Counted from the stretch's first letter, positions 23,397-30,688 are shown. The stretch is 33,390 nt of DNA from JACQQW01 sp964520655 (GCA_964520655.1 CAZFNI010000021.1:1-33390), one strand, 5' to 3'. Numbers and translations are program-made. Notes: generated from the sequence alone by a model not told the origin.

Positions 23397-23405
23397 GAAA
23401 GAAAC

Positions 23406-23978
23406 ATGGAACAGACTGACGAAGAGTTGCTGCGCGCGTACAATTCCGGAGAGTCTCAAGCGTTCGATGCGCTGTTTAACCGGCATAAGACACTGGTGTT
23501 TAACTTTGCCTTGCGTTTGTTAAACAGCCGTGCGGACGCTGAGGACGTGACCAGTGAGGTTTTTCTGGCGCTCTTTAACAAGCGTTTTATGCCGGATGGA
23601 CGGGCCAAACTCACGACCTGGATGCTAACAGTCGCCCGTAATGCATCGATATCCCGCTTAAGATCAGTTAAGCACACGGTCTCGATGTGGTTTAAAAATG
23701 ACGGGGGGGATATGCAGGAATGGGATCTCCCCGACACTGCCGCGCAGCCGCATGAGTCGGCGATCCAGAACGAAAATGCTTCATTAGTTGCCAAGGCGCT
23801 GCAGAAATTGCCGGATGAACAAAAAGAGGCGTTGATCTTAAGGGAGTATATGGGGCATGATTATCAGGAAATTAGTCAGATCCTCAATTGTTCCCTGGAA
23901 AAAGTAAAAGTGTTGATCTTTAGAGGCCGTGAAGCCCTGCGCAAAGAATTGCTGCCGCGGTTAAAGGAGCAAGGGTAA
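23406..23978 (+). CDS. ECF-family RNA polymerase sigma factor
   Basis: This 190-residue sigma-70 family factor has regions 2 and 4 only. Region 2 covers about 20-95 (FDALFNRHKTLVFNFALRLL, DAEDVTSEVFLAL, LTTWMLTVARNASI), and region 4 about 125-185 (LQKLPDEQKEALILREYMG, DYQEISQILNCSLEKVKVLI, GREALRKEL). No extracytoplasmic sensing segment is present; the signal must come through a partner. The stop TAA shares its last base with the ATG of the next gene, whose N-terminus looks like an anti-sigma domain. A weak GAAAG-type ribosome-binding sequence and two hairpins precede the start. Confidence 0.95.
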   Translation: MEQTDEELLRAYNSGESQAFDALFNRHKTLVFNFALRLLNSRADAEDVTSEVFLALFNKRFMPDGRAKLTTWMLTVARNASISRLRSVKHTVSMWFKNDGGDMQEWDLPDTAAQPHESAIQNENASLVAKALQKLPDEQKEALILREYMGHDYQEISQILNCSLEKVKVLIFRGREALRKELLPRLKEQG

Positions 23979-26098
23979 TGTTAAGCGAAGAACAAAAAAT
24001 TTTATTATCTGCGTACCATGATAATGCGCTCTCTAATGAAGAAAAAGCGCAGGCAGAGACTTTGCTGGCCCAAGATCCCCAAAGCCGCGCGTATTTAGCC
24101 GAATTACAAAAGCTCTCTTCTGTTTTGCCATGTATCAAGAATCAAGCTCTCTCTCCTGATGCCCAAATTAAGATCAGAAAAACCATCCACAAGGAGAGCT
24201 CTATGCAGTCCACTCAATTAAAGTACCCGGCGATGGTGTTGGCGACCGTGGTCATTTGTGCGTTAGTATTTACCAGTACATATTTGAAACGCGGCGTTCA
24301 GGGAAGGTTAAAGTCATCAACGGACGATATTGGTGTTCAATCTGTTTCCGGGTTTGGGGGATCAGCCTTGCAGTCCAGGCTTAAAGATGCCAGTCAGTAT
24401 ATCGCGACAACGGAAACAACGGCTACTTTAAGTAAAACCGCACAGTATGAGCCGTATTATCAACAAACGAATTATGACGTCCGCAGAGAAGCTTCTGATA
24501 GAAAGGTCATTGTTGGATACGCGGCGGCAGATGGGGCGGATCATTCAATTAAAGAAAAAGGTATAGCCTATAATGTTCCTGCTGCTGCGCTTAAGTCGGT
24601 ATCAACTCCAGCAAGTTCGCCGGTGCGGGCAGCAGTGGTTAATCAGTATTATCCGCTGGAGTTGGCTAATACTGAGGAGTATAAGACCATCAATGATAAT
24701 CAGTTCTTGACGGCTTTAGATAATCCTTTGTCCACTTTTTCGATCGATGTGGATACCGCATCCTACAGCAATATGCGCCGTTTTCTGCTCAATAATCAAA
24801 TGCCTCCTGTTGATGCGGTGCGTATTGAGGAGATGGTCAATTATTTTAACTATGACTATCCGGTGCCTAAGAACAATGAGCCCTTCTCGATCACGACCAA
24901 TATGGCCGTATGCCCCTGGAATGATCAGCATCAATTGTTGCATATCGGACTTAAAGGTCGGACGCCGGACGCGGCGAATTTGCCGCCAAGCAATCTGGTC
25001 TTTTTGATCGATGTGTCCGGTTCCATGAATGACAGTGATAAACTGCCGTTACTTAAGGACAGTTTCAAGATGATGGTCGATCAGTTGCGTCCTGCGGATA
25101 AGGTTTCGATCGTTGTCTATGCCGGCAGCAGCGGGGTGGTGCTTTATCCAACCACAGGTGATAATAAGGCGGCGATCATCGGGGCTATTGACCGCATGCA
25201 GGCCGGAGGTTCCACAGCTGGAGGTGCGGGCATGGAGATGGCTTATAAGCTGGCCAAGGAACAATTTATTCCTGGCGGCAATAATCGTGTCATTTGGGCG
25301 ACGGATGGGGATTTCAATGTCGGGACTTCAAACACTTCAGACCTTGTGCGTTCTGTGGAAGAGAAGCGTAAAGACGGGATCTATTTGACCGTACTGGGAT
25401 TCGGGCAGGGCAATTATAAGGATGGCCGTATGCAGGAAATTGCCGATAAGGGCAACGGTAACTACTATTACATTGATAATTTAAAAGAAGCACGCAAGGT
25501 CTTGGTCAATGAATTAGGATCTGTGTTGTTTGCCATCGCCAAAGATGTGAAGATCCAGATCGAATTTAATCCTGGTGCGGTCAAGTCATACCGCTTGATC
25601 GGATATGAAAAAAGGCTTTTGGCTAAGGAGGACTTTAACAATGATAAAAAAGACGCGGGAGAGATCGGTGCGGGGCATACTGTGACCGCCTTATATGAGA
25701 TTGTTCCAGCGGGTGTTCAAGAAGAATCAAACAGTGTCGATCCACTTAAATATCAGAAAGCTAAGCCGATCAATATCAATGATGAAGTGATGACGGTCAA
25801 GTTGCGTTATAAACAGCCGAGCGAAGAAACAAGCAAGCTGATCACCAGGACGATCAAAAAAAGTCAGATCACCAATGAACCGAGGGGTGATTTTGCCTGG
25901 GCCAGCAGCGTGGCAGAGTTTGGGATGCTCTTGAGGAATTCTGAATTCAAAGGCAGCTCATCTTATGATCATGTTGTCCGTAGCGCTAGAGCTAATGTTG
26001 GGGCGGATAAGTTTGGTTTGCGTTCGGAGTTCATCATGATGGTTGAGAATGCAGATCGCATTGCACCGCAAGCGCGGGGACAAATGCAGTTTAAGTAG
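23978..26098 (+). CDS. Membrane anti-sigma-like protein fused to a YfbK-type von Willebrand factor A domain
   Basis: This 706-residue protein has three parts. Residues 1-82 are cytoplasmic and resemble anti-sigma N-termini (LSAYHDNALSNEEKAQAETL, then a helical hinge). One membrane helix lies near 84-104. After a low-complexity linker the outside portion has the YfbK N-terminal region (LSTFSIDVDTASYSNMRRFL), a VWA domain with an intact MIDAS DVSGSMN (D345, S347, S349) and D443 in WATDGDFN, and a C-terminal YfbK/DUF3520-like part. MIDAS domains bind metal and protein ligands. Overlap with the sigma gene by one base makes a sigma/anti-sigma pair likely. The fused VWA may sense an envelope ligand (inference). 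There is no zinc-binding HXXXCXXC motif in the N-terminus; only C62 is seen there. Confidence 0.88.
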   Translation: MLSEEQKILLSAYHDNALSNEEKAQAETLLAQDPQSRAYLAELQKLSSVLPCIKNQALSPDAQIKIRKTIHKESSMQSTQLKYPAMVLATVVICALVFTSTYLKRGVQGRLKSSTDDIGVQSVSGFGGSALQSRLKDASQYIATTETTATLSKTAQYEPYYQQTNYDVRREASDRKVIVGYAAADGADHSIKEKGIAYNVPAAALKSVSTPASSPVRAAVVNQYYPLELANTEEYKTINDNQFLTALDNPLSTFSIDVDTASYSNMRRFLLNNQMPPVDAVRIEEMVNYFNYDYPVPKNNEPFSITTNMAVCPWNDQHQLLHIGLKGRTPDAANLPPSNLVFLIDVSGSMNDSDKLPLLKDSFKMMVDQLRPADKVSIVVYAGSSGVVLYPTTGDNKAAIIGAIDRMQAGGSTAGGAGMEMAYKLAKEQFIPGGNNRVIWATDGDFNVGTSNTSDLVRSVEEKRKDGIYLTVLGFGQGNYKDGRMQEIADKGNGNYYYIDNLKEARKVLVNELGSVLFAIAKDVKIQIEFNPGAVKSYRLIGYEKRLLAKEDFNNDKKDAGEIGAGHTVTALYEIVPAGVQEESNSVDPLKYQKAKPININDEVMTVKLRYKQPSEETSKLITRTIKKSQITNEPRGDFAWASSVAEFGMLLRNSEFKGSSSYDHVVRSARANVGADKFGLRSEFIMMVENADRIAPQARGQMQFK

Positions 26099-26151
26099 AA
26101 AGAAACGGCGGCCATTAAGGATGTTCATCCGTTGTGGTCGCCGTTTCTTTT
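26099..26151. terminator. strong bidirectional intrinsic terminator
   Basis: AAAGAAACGGCG (26099-26110) pairs with CGCCGTTTCTTT (26139-26150), extended by a G-T wobble and two G-C pairs, giving a 15-bp stem. The loop contains a second small hairpin GGAT/ATCC (26119-26130). T-rich ends exist on both strands (TTTCTTTTA on plus, TTTCTTTCTACTT on minus). It fills the whole 51-bp gap between the convergent VWA gene and bcp, and its right arm touches the bcp stop codon. Confidence 0.85.
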
Positions 26152-26584
26152 ATAGTGATCTTAATGCGTCGATGATCTCTTTGTTGTGGCCTTCAGGTTT
26201 GACTTTTTCGAAGATTTTTGCGATCTTTCCAGTCCCGTCGACGATAAATGTTGTGCGCGCGATACCCATGTATTTCTTGCCATACATGGATTTTTCCACC
26301 CATACGCCGTAGGCTTGAGCAATGCTTTTATCTTCATCGGGGATAAGGACAAAAGGAAGATTGAACTTGCTGATGAATTTGTCATGTGAGGTCTGTTTGT
26401 CAGGAGAGACGCCGAAGATAACGGCATTAAGCTTTGTGATCTCTTTAAAACTATCACGCAAACCGCACGCTTCGACCGTGCACCCCGGAGTGTCGTCTTT
26501 GGGATAGAAATAAAGCACAATGAACTTTCCTTTATTTTCTTTTAAACCGGGGAAGTTTGGGGCTTTATCACCTGTTTTAATCAT
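26150..26584 (-). CDS. bcp: Bcp/PrxQ-type thioredoxin-dependent peroxiredoxin
   Basis: This cytoplasmic peroxidase reduces H2O2 and organic hydroperoxides using thioredoxin. The 144-residue protein has YFYPKDDTPGCTVEAC with the peroxidatic C35 and the resolving C40 five residues later, the PrxQ arrangement, and ARTTFIVDGTGKI near the end. The start at 26584 has GGAGAG upstream; an open extension to 26656 lies in the VOC gene. The segment between APNF and KGKFIVLYF is about ten residues shorter than in typical Bcp, so the first beta-hairpin is reduced. It overlaps the VOC gene by 8 bases. Confidence 0.94.
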   Translation of the reverse strand: MIKTGDKAPNFPGLKENKGKFIVLYFYPKDDTPGCTVEACGLRDSFKEITKLNAVIFGVSPDKQTSHDKFISKFNLPFVLIPDEDKSIAQAYGVWVEKSMYGKKYMGIARTTFIVDGTGKIAKIFEKVKPEGHNKEIIDALRSL

Positions 26585-27041
26585 ACGCTCTCCAGGATTT
26601 TGCTTTTCCGTCATAGATCTGTTTAACACGTGCTGATTCCGGCAGACCGTCTTCAAACGGCCAGGCCGTGGCTTCTAATTTATTACCGTCAATATCATAG
26701 AAATACAGCGACCAGCTTTTCGGACGCTTTTTGGCATATTCGATCCTGACATTGTGGGATTCAAGATGCTTGATCATGGGTTCAAAATCATTGGAATGGA
26801 TTCGGAATGAAAAATGATTGGCTCCCAAGCCTTCATGGGCAAAGGGATGATTATTGTTGAGGTCTTGGGCCTGGATAATGCCTAGCAGTGACGGTCCGCA
26901 GTCAAGGAAGTATTCGATCCCTGGTTTTGAGGGTTCGCGTTGAGTGACTTTAAGGCCGATGACCTCAGTATAGAATTTAACGGTTTTATCAAGATCACGC
27001 ACATTAAAGGCAACGTGATCAATGCCGGCTATCTTGATCAT
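26577..27041 (-). CDS. VOC (glyoxalase/bleomycin resistance/dioxygenase) superfamily protein
   Basis: This 154-residue protein has two beta-alpha-beta-beta-beta modules. Likely metal ligands are H9 (GIDHVAFNVRD), the histidine in GANHFSFRI and the glutamate in DGNKLEATAW. FYTEVIGLKV is the typical end of the first helix. The superfamily includes glyoxalase I, fosfomycin resistance proteins and extradiol dioxygenases. Nothing in the sequence picks one; a small carbonyl- or thiol-detoxifying role would fit its partner Bcp. It overlaps the PHP gene by 4 bases (ATGA) and bcp by 8. Confidence 0.88.
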   Translation of the reverse strand: MIKIAGIDHVAFNVRDLDKTVKFYTEVIGLKVTQREPSKPGIEYFLDCGPSLLGIIQAQDLNNNHPFAHEGLGANHFSFRIHSNDFEPMIKHLESHNVRIEYAKKRPKSWSLYFYDIDGNKLEATAWPFEDGLPESARVKQIYDGKAKSWRAYD

Positions 27042-27844
27042 AAAGCAACCTTTCCTGATGCTTTTCCTTTGGAAAATGTAATATGTTCTGTGTAACCAGC
27101 GGCTTTTGCCAATTCTAGAGCCTTGGCAAAGTCTTTGCCGACATCTTGAGGGGTGTGTGCATCCGACCCAAAGGTCAGGGGCACGCCAGCTTCGCAGTAG
27201 ATCTTCAAGTAGGCGGCAGAAGGGTACATTTCTTGAATTGGTTTTCTTAAGCCTGCGGTATTGATCTCAAGGGCGACCCCGGCTTGCTTAAAAACTTTGG
27301 CAGTTAATTTGACTTCTTCTGTCATATCAACAGTCGGCAAGTGGCCGAACTTTTTCGGCAGGTCGCAATGGCCGATGATATGGAACATGCCGGTTTGGGC
27401 GCTTTGGCGTAAGAGTTTGAAGTAAGCATGCCAGACAGCATTGATGTCTGCTGTTTTCCAACGTTCGATGGTGACTGGGTCGTCTACCGCCCATCCATCA
27501 ACATAATGCACTGATCCGATGATGTAATCATAGGGATAGGCATCGATATATCGTTTTGTTTTAGATTCAAATCCGGGGATGAAATCCGCTTCCAGGGCAT
27601 ATTTGATCGAGATCTGGCGGCCGTATTTGGCTCTAACATCATCGATCAAGCGGTGATATAGCGGAAGCTGACGTTCGTCCATGGTCACCCAGTGTAGCCG
27701 TTCGTGGACCATAGGCGCATGGTCGGAGAACCCGATCTCGGTTAATCCGATACTGATTGCATGTTGGACATATTCCTCTAAACTGCCGACAGCATGCCCG
27801 CACAGGGCGGTATGCATGTGATAATCAACTTTGGGTGTCATCAT
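27038..27844 (-). CDS. hisK: PHP-domain phosphatase, histidinol-phosphatase (HisJ/HisK) type
   Basis: This 268-residue PHP-family hydrolase has metal-binding motifs DYHMHTALCGHA near the N-terminus, FSDHAP, ALEADF, GSVHYVDGW, IIGHCDLPKKFG and FGSDAHTP. This full set of ligands and the SVHY segment match the histidinol-phosphate phosphatase subgroup, which makes histidinol in histidine synthesis. No other his gene is nearby, so another phosphate monoester as substrate remains possible. I start at 27844 (MMTPKVDYH), 7 bases after a perfect TATAAT; the open frame to 27886 would span that promoter. It leads the operon PHP-VOC-bcp. Confidence 0.85.
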   Translation of the reverse strand: MMTPKVDYHMHTALCGHAVGSLEEYVQHAISIGLTEIGFSDHAPMVHERLHWVTMDERQLPLYHRLIDDVRAKYGRQISIKYALEADFIPGFESKTKRYIDAYPYDYIIGSVHYVDGWAVDDPVTIERWKTADINAVWHAYFKLLRQSAQTGMFHIIGHCDLPKKFGHLPTVDMTEEVKLTAKVFKQAGVALEINTAGLRKPIQEMYPSAAYLKIYCEAGVPLTFGSDAHTPQDVGKDFAKALELAKAAGYTEHITFSKGKASGKVAL

Positions 27845-27851
27845 GAGCGGG

Positions 27852-27880
27852 ATTATAGCAGTGGTGCTTGTCATTAGCAA
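27852..27880 (-). promoter_or_regulatory. promoter of the PHP-VOC-bcp operon, TATAAT 7 nt before the ATG
   Basis: On the minus strand TTGCTA (27880-27875) is followed by a 17-bp spacer and a perfect TATAAT (27857-27852). The bases CCCGCTC then lead straight into ATG at 27844. No Shine-Dalgarno sequence is possible in that space, so initiation near +1 would make a leaderless mRNA. Confidence 0.55.
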
Positions 27881-27896
27881 GGGCATATGATATCAT
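27868..27896 (+). promoter_or_regulatory. folE operon promoter, overlapping the divergent PHP promoter
   Basis: TTGTCA at 27868-27873 is followed by a 17-bp spacer and TATCAT at 27891-27896, each 5 of 6 to consensus. Transcription near 27903 gives a leader of about 44 bases with AAGGGG before the folE ATG at 27947. The -35 boxes of the two divergent promoters lie side by side (27868-27873 and 27875-27880). Confidence 0.55.
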
Positions 27897-27946
27897 TTCC
27901 AGTCACTTAGCCGTCAACCGCCTCTCAGCCAATAAGGGGATAAGAT

Positions 27947-28486
27947 ATGGAAGAATACTACCGCAAGATTATTGAAAGCATTGGGGAAGATCCGAAGCGT
28001 GAAGGTTTGCTTAAAACGCCACATCGCGCAGCCAAAGCTTTTGAATTCATGACCCAGGGGTATAAGACCAATTTAGACCAGATCGTCAATGGGGCGATCT
28101 TTGCCTCAGACAATGATGAAATGGTCATCGTCAAGGACATTGAGCTTTATTCGCTCTGTGAACATCATTTGCTGCCATTTTTTGGGAAAGTCCACGTTGG
28201 TTATATCCCCAAGGGTAAGATCATCGGTTTGTCGAAGATCGCTCGCATTGTGGATATGTATGCCCGCCGCTTGCAGGTGCAGGAGAATTTGACCAAAGAG
28301 ATCGCTCATAGTCTGATGCAGGTGACCAATGCGATCGGGGTTGCTGTGGTGATCGAGGCCAAGCATTTATGCATGATGATGCGTGGCGTGGAGAAACAGA
28401 ATTCCATGATGAAAACATCCTGCCTTATAGGGGCATTCCGTCATGAGGATACGACCCGTAAGGAATTCTTAAGCCTGATCCAATGA
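27947..28486 (+). CDS. folE: GTP cyclohydrolase I
   Basis: FolE converts GTP to dihydroneopterin triphosphate, the first step of folate synthesis. The 179-residue protein has zinc ligands C71 and H74 (LCEHHLLPF) and C142 (HLCMMMRGVEKQ), with the same 71-residue separation as in E. coli. KIIGLSKIARIVDMYARRLQVQE is the conserved core. It begins a folate operon with a pteridine reductase, overlapping by 4 bases, and folB. AAGGGG lies in good position before the ATG. Confidence 0.97.
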   Translation: MEEYYRKIIESIGEDPKREGLLKTPHRAAKAFEFMTQGYKTNLDQIVNGAIFASDNDEMVIVKDIELYSLCEHHLLPFFGKVHVGYIPKGKIIGLSKIARIVDMYARRLQVQENLTKEIAHSLMQVTNAIGVAVVIEAKHLCMMMRGVEKQNSMMKTSCLIGAFRHEDTTRKEFLSLIQ

Positions 28487-29208
28487 GTAAAGTCCGCAAT
28501 CAAACAGTTTTGGTCACAGGAGCAGCCAAGCGTTTGGGCCAGGCAGTTGCTTTACATTTGGCGGACAAAGGCTATCATATCGCCCTTCACTATAATAGTT
28601 CCAAATATGAAGCCATGAAAACAGCCAGGCAGATCTATGATAAAGGCGTGCGTTGTGAGCTATTTGCCACTGACCTAGGGGATGAGGTGCAGGTTCGGAC
28701 TCTTTTGCCTGCTGTTTATAAAGCATTCGGTGGTTTATCTGTTTTGATCAACAGCGTTTCGATTTTTATTCCCAATGAATTTGGGGATCAGGACATGTCA
28801 TTGTTTAAAAAGCACTGGCAGATCAACTACCAGGCGCCGTATATGTTGTCCTGTGCTTTTAAGCGTTTGGTCAAAAAAGGACAGATCATCAATTTTATCG
28901 ACACCAATGTGGGGCAGTACCGCAGTGATTATGCTGATTATTTGACCACCAAGAAGGCTTTGGGAGAATTTACCAAGATGGCTGCCGCCTCCTGGGGCCC
29001 AGGCATACGGGTAAACGGGATCTCTCCAGGTATGATTTTGGCACCTGTCAATAATCAAAAAGATGACCGTAAGATCCGGGCTGGAAATATCCCGTTAAAG
29101 AGGGTTGGGGATACAGCAAGTATTCTTAGTACAGTGGACTATATATTAGAGAATGATTATTTAACAGGGCAGATCATCGCTGTAGATGGGGGAGAGAGTT
29201 TAATTTAA
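28483..29208 (+). CDS. folM: PTR1/FolM-like pteridine reductase (short-chain dehydrogenase)
   Basis: This 241-residue short-chain dehydrogenase has the cofactor loop VTGAAKRLG with R17, the arginine that marks the PTR1/FolM branch and binds NADPH and pterin. Its catalytic set is D140-Y153-K157, with an aspartate in place of the usual SDR serine and the same 13 and 4 residue spacing as Leishmania PTR1 D181-Y194-K198. Such enzymes reduce dihydromonapterin, dihydrobiopterin or dihydrofolate. It lies between folE and folB with an ATGA overlap at its start. A role as dihydrofolate or dihydromonapterin reductase is likely; the precise substrate is inferred. Confidence 0.88.
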   Translation: MSKVRNQTVLVTGAAKRLGQAVALHLADKGYHIALHYNSSKYEAMKTARQIYDKGVRCELFATDLGDEVQVRTLLPAVYKAFGGLSVLINSVSIFIPNEFGDQDMSLFKKHWQINYQAPYMLSCAFKRLVKKGQIINFIDTNVGQYRSDYADYLTTKKALGEFTKMAAASWGPGIRVNGISPGMILAPVNNQKDDRKIRAGNIPLKRVGDTASILSTVDYILENDYLTGQIIAVDGGESLI

Positions 29209-29209
29209 T

Positions 29210-29560
29210 ATGGCAACTATCAGGATCGTTGATCTAAAGCTCAGAGGGATCATTGGTACACATCCATGGGAACGCAAAAACAAGCAGGATATTTTGCTTA
29301 ATGTTCTCATTGAATATGATGCCTCAAAAGCTGGCAGATCGGATAATCTCAAAGATGCGTTGGATTATGAGCATATGGCCAATCAGCTCACGAAAAAGGT
29401 GGAGAACTCCAGGTTTCGGCTGTTAGAGAGGCTGGGGGCTGAATTGTTGTCATGTGTTTTAGCGGATAAAAGGGTTCTATTGGCTTCGATCACACTTCAA
29501 AAGCCGCATGCGCTGGCCGCTGCCAGGTTTATTTCCTATGAAATAAGTGGAAAGAATTAA
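29210..29560 (+). CDS. folB: Dihydroneopterin aldolase
   Basis: FolB cleaves dihydroneopterin to 6-hydroxymethyl-dihydropterin and glycolaldehyde. The 116-residue protein has RGIIGTHPWERKNKQ with the pterin-binding E21, DALDYEHMANQL, LLERLGAELL and the catalytic lysine in LQKPHALAA (K98). The length is typical. It starts one base after the reductase stop. It closes the folE-folM-folB unit; folK and folP are not in the window. Confidence 0.93.
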   Translation: MATIRIVDLKLRGIIGTHPWERKNKQDILLNVLIEYDASKAGRSDNLKDALDYEHMANQLTKKVENSRFRLLERLGAELLSCVLADKRVLLASITLQKPHALAAARFISYEISGKN

Positions 29561-29570
29561 GTTTTTTTAC

Positions 29571-29598
29571 TTGCGGCTATTTTAACAATTGGTAACAT
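29571..29598 (+). promoter_or_regulatory. possible fabG promoter close to the start codon
   Basis: TTGCGG at 29571-29576 is followed by a 16-bp spacer and TAACAT at 29593-29598, and the fabG ATG comes 6 bases later. No Shine-Dalgarno sequence is visible before fabG. The hexamers are only partial matches, so the site is tentative. If real it would give a third leaderless start in this window. Confidence 0.25.
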
Positions 29599-29604
29599 AA
29601 CGGT

Positions 29605-30345
29605 ATGCAATTTAAAGATCAAGTAGCGCTCATTACAGGTTCAACACGCGGCATTGGAAAAGCCATCGCGGAAGCATTTGCCGCACACGGGGCTTTGGTC
29701 ATCATTATTGGCCGTGATGACGCCCAGGCTAAGGAAGTAGCGGCCCAGATCAAGGCCAAAGGCGGTTTAGCGGATGGTTTTGGCTGTGATGTCACCAATT
29801 TTGAAAAAGCCCAGGAAACTGTTAACAAAATTCTTGACATTCATAAGCGCGTTGATATATTAGTCAACAACGCTGGAATTACGCGTGATAATCTGCTCTT
29901 AAGGATCAGTGAAGAAGATTTTGATGATGTGATCAGGATCAACCTTAAGGGCGTTTTTAATGTCACTAAAGCGGTTTGCAAGCCGATGGTCAAAGCCCGT
30001 AAGGGAAAGATCATCAGTATTGCTTCGGTCATTGGGATAACAGGGAATGCAGGTCAGGCCAATTATGCCGCAAGTAAGGCCGGTATAATCGGTTTTTCTA
30101 AATCTGTGGCCAAAGAATTAGCTTCCCGGGGTATTACCTCAAATGTTGTCGCTCCTGGATATATCTTGACCGATATGACCGATAAATTGCCTGAAACCGT
30201 AAAGGCTCAGGTTTTAGAACAGATCCCTTTGAAGCGGTTTGGAACAGCAGAAGATGTAGCGAATATTTGTCTTTTCCTGGCATCAAATGCGGCAGATTAT
30301 GTGACTGGTCAGACAATTGTTGTAGACGGTGGTTTAGCGATTTAA
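29605..30345 (+). CDS. fabG: 3-oxoacyl-[acyl-carrier-protein] reductase
   Basis: FabG reduces beta-ketoacyl-ACP with NADPH in type II fatty acid synthesis. The 246-residue short-chain dehydrogenase has TGSTRGIGKA near the N-terminus, VNNAGITRDNLLLR, and the catalytic triad S141-Y154-K158 (IISIASVIG, NYAASKAG). VAPGYILTDMTDKLPE is typical of FabG. It is 19 bases upstream of acpP and then fabF, a classical fab order. fabD and fabH are not in the window. Confidence 0.96.
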   Translation: MQFKDQVALITGSTRGIGKAIAEAFAAHGALVIIIGRDDAQAKEVAAQIKAKGGLADGFGCDVTNFEKAQETVNKILDIHKRVDILVNNAGITRDNLLLRISEEDFDDVIRINLKGVFNVTKAVCKPMVKARKGKIISIASVIGITGNAGQANYAASKAGIIGFSKSVAKELASRGITSNVVAPGYILTDMTDKLPETVKAQVLEQIPLKRFGTAEDVANICLFLASNAADYVTGQTIVVDGGLAI

Positions 30346-30364
30346 TTAACAAGGAGGCAATTCA

Positions 30365-30601
30365 ATGGCAGTAGAAGAGAAAATCAAAGCAATTATCGCA
30401 GAACAATTAGGCGTAAAACCAGAGGAAGTTACCCCTAAAGCATCTTTCGTGGATGACCTCGGCGCGGATTCCTTAGATACTGTTGAGTTGATCATGGCCT
30501 TAGAAGAAGAATTCGGCATCGAGATCCCGGATGAAGAAGCGGAAAAGATGAAAACAGTCGGGGATGCGATCAAGTATATTGAAGAAAAAGCCAGCGCGTA
30601 A
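30365..30601 (+). CDS. acpP: Acyl carrier protein
   Basis: ACP carries growing acyl chains on a phosphopantetheine arm. The 78-residue acidic protein has the modification serine S36 in LGADSLDTVEL, and the typical helix II (DTVELIMALEEEFGIEIPDE). A strong AAGGAGG lies 8 bases before the ATG, suggesting high translation. It sits between fabG and fabF. A GC-rich hairpin separates it from fabF. Confidence 0.98.
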   Translation: MAVEEKIKAIIAEQLGVKPEEVTPKASFVDDLGADSLDTVELIMALEEEFGIEIPDEEAEKMKTVGDAIKYIEEKASA

Positions 30602-30622
30602 TCGTATTGTCTAGTTTTTCTA

Positions 30623-30663
30623 TTGCCCCCACTGCTATCGCAAGACAGCATGCGTGGGGGCAA
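30623..30663 (+). repeat. GC-rich hairpin between acpP and fabF
   Basis: TTGCCCCCAC (30623-30632) pairs perfectly with GTGGGGGCAA (30654-30663), and an inner TGCT/AGCA (30633-30636 with 30647-30650) can form too. No T-run follows (CAAAACTTTGATAGG), so full termination is not expected. Its position suggests differential expression: it could protect the abundant acpP mRNA or partly block readthrough into fabF. Confidence 0.65.
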
Positions 30664-30688
30664 AACTTTGATAGGGGTATTAATAGTT

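Noticed and set aside
23118..23405. Small RNA gene or tRNA between ispG and the sigma gene
   Set aside because: No cloverleaf, SRP, 6S or tmRNA signature could be recognised; only hairpins and repeats are seen.
30623..30688. TTG start for fabF at 30623
   Set aside because: It falls inside a hairpin arm, and the added residues do not resemble FabF. ATG 30689 gives the standard N-terminus.
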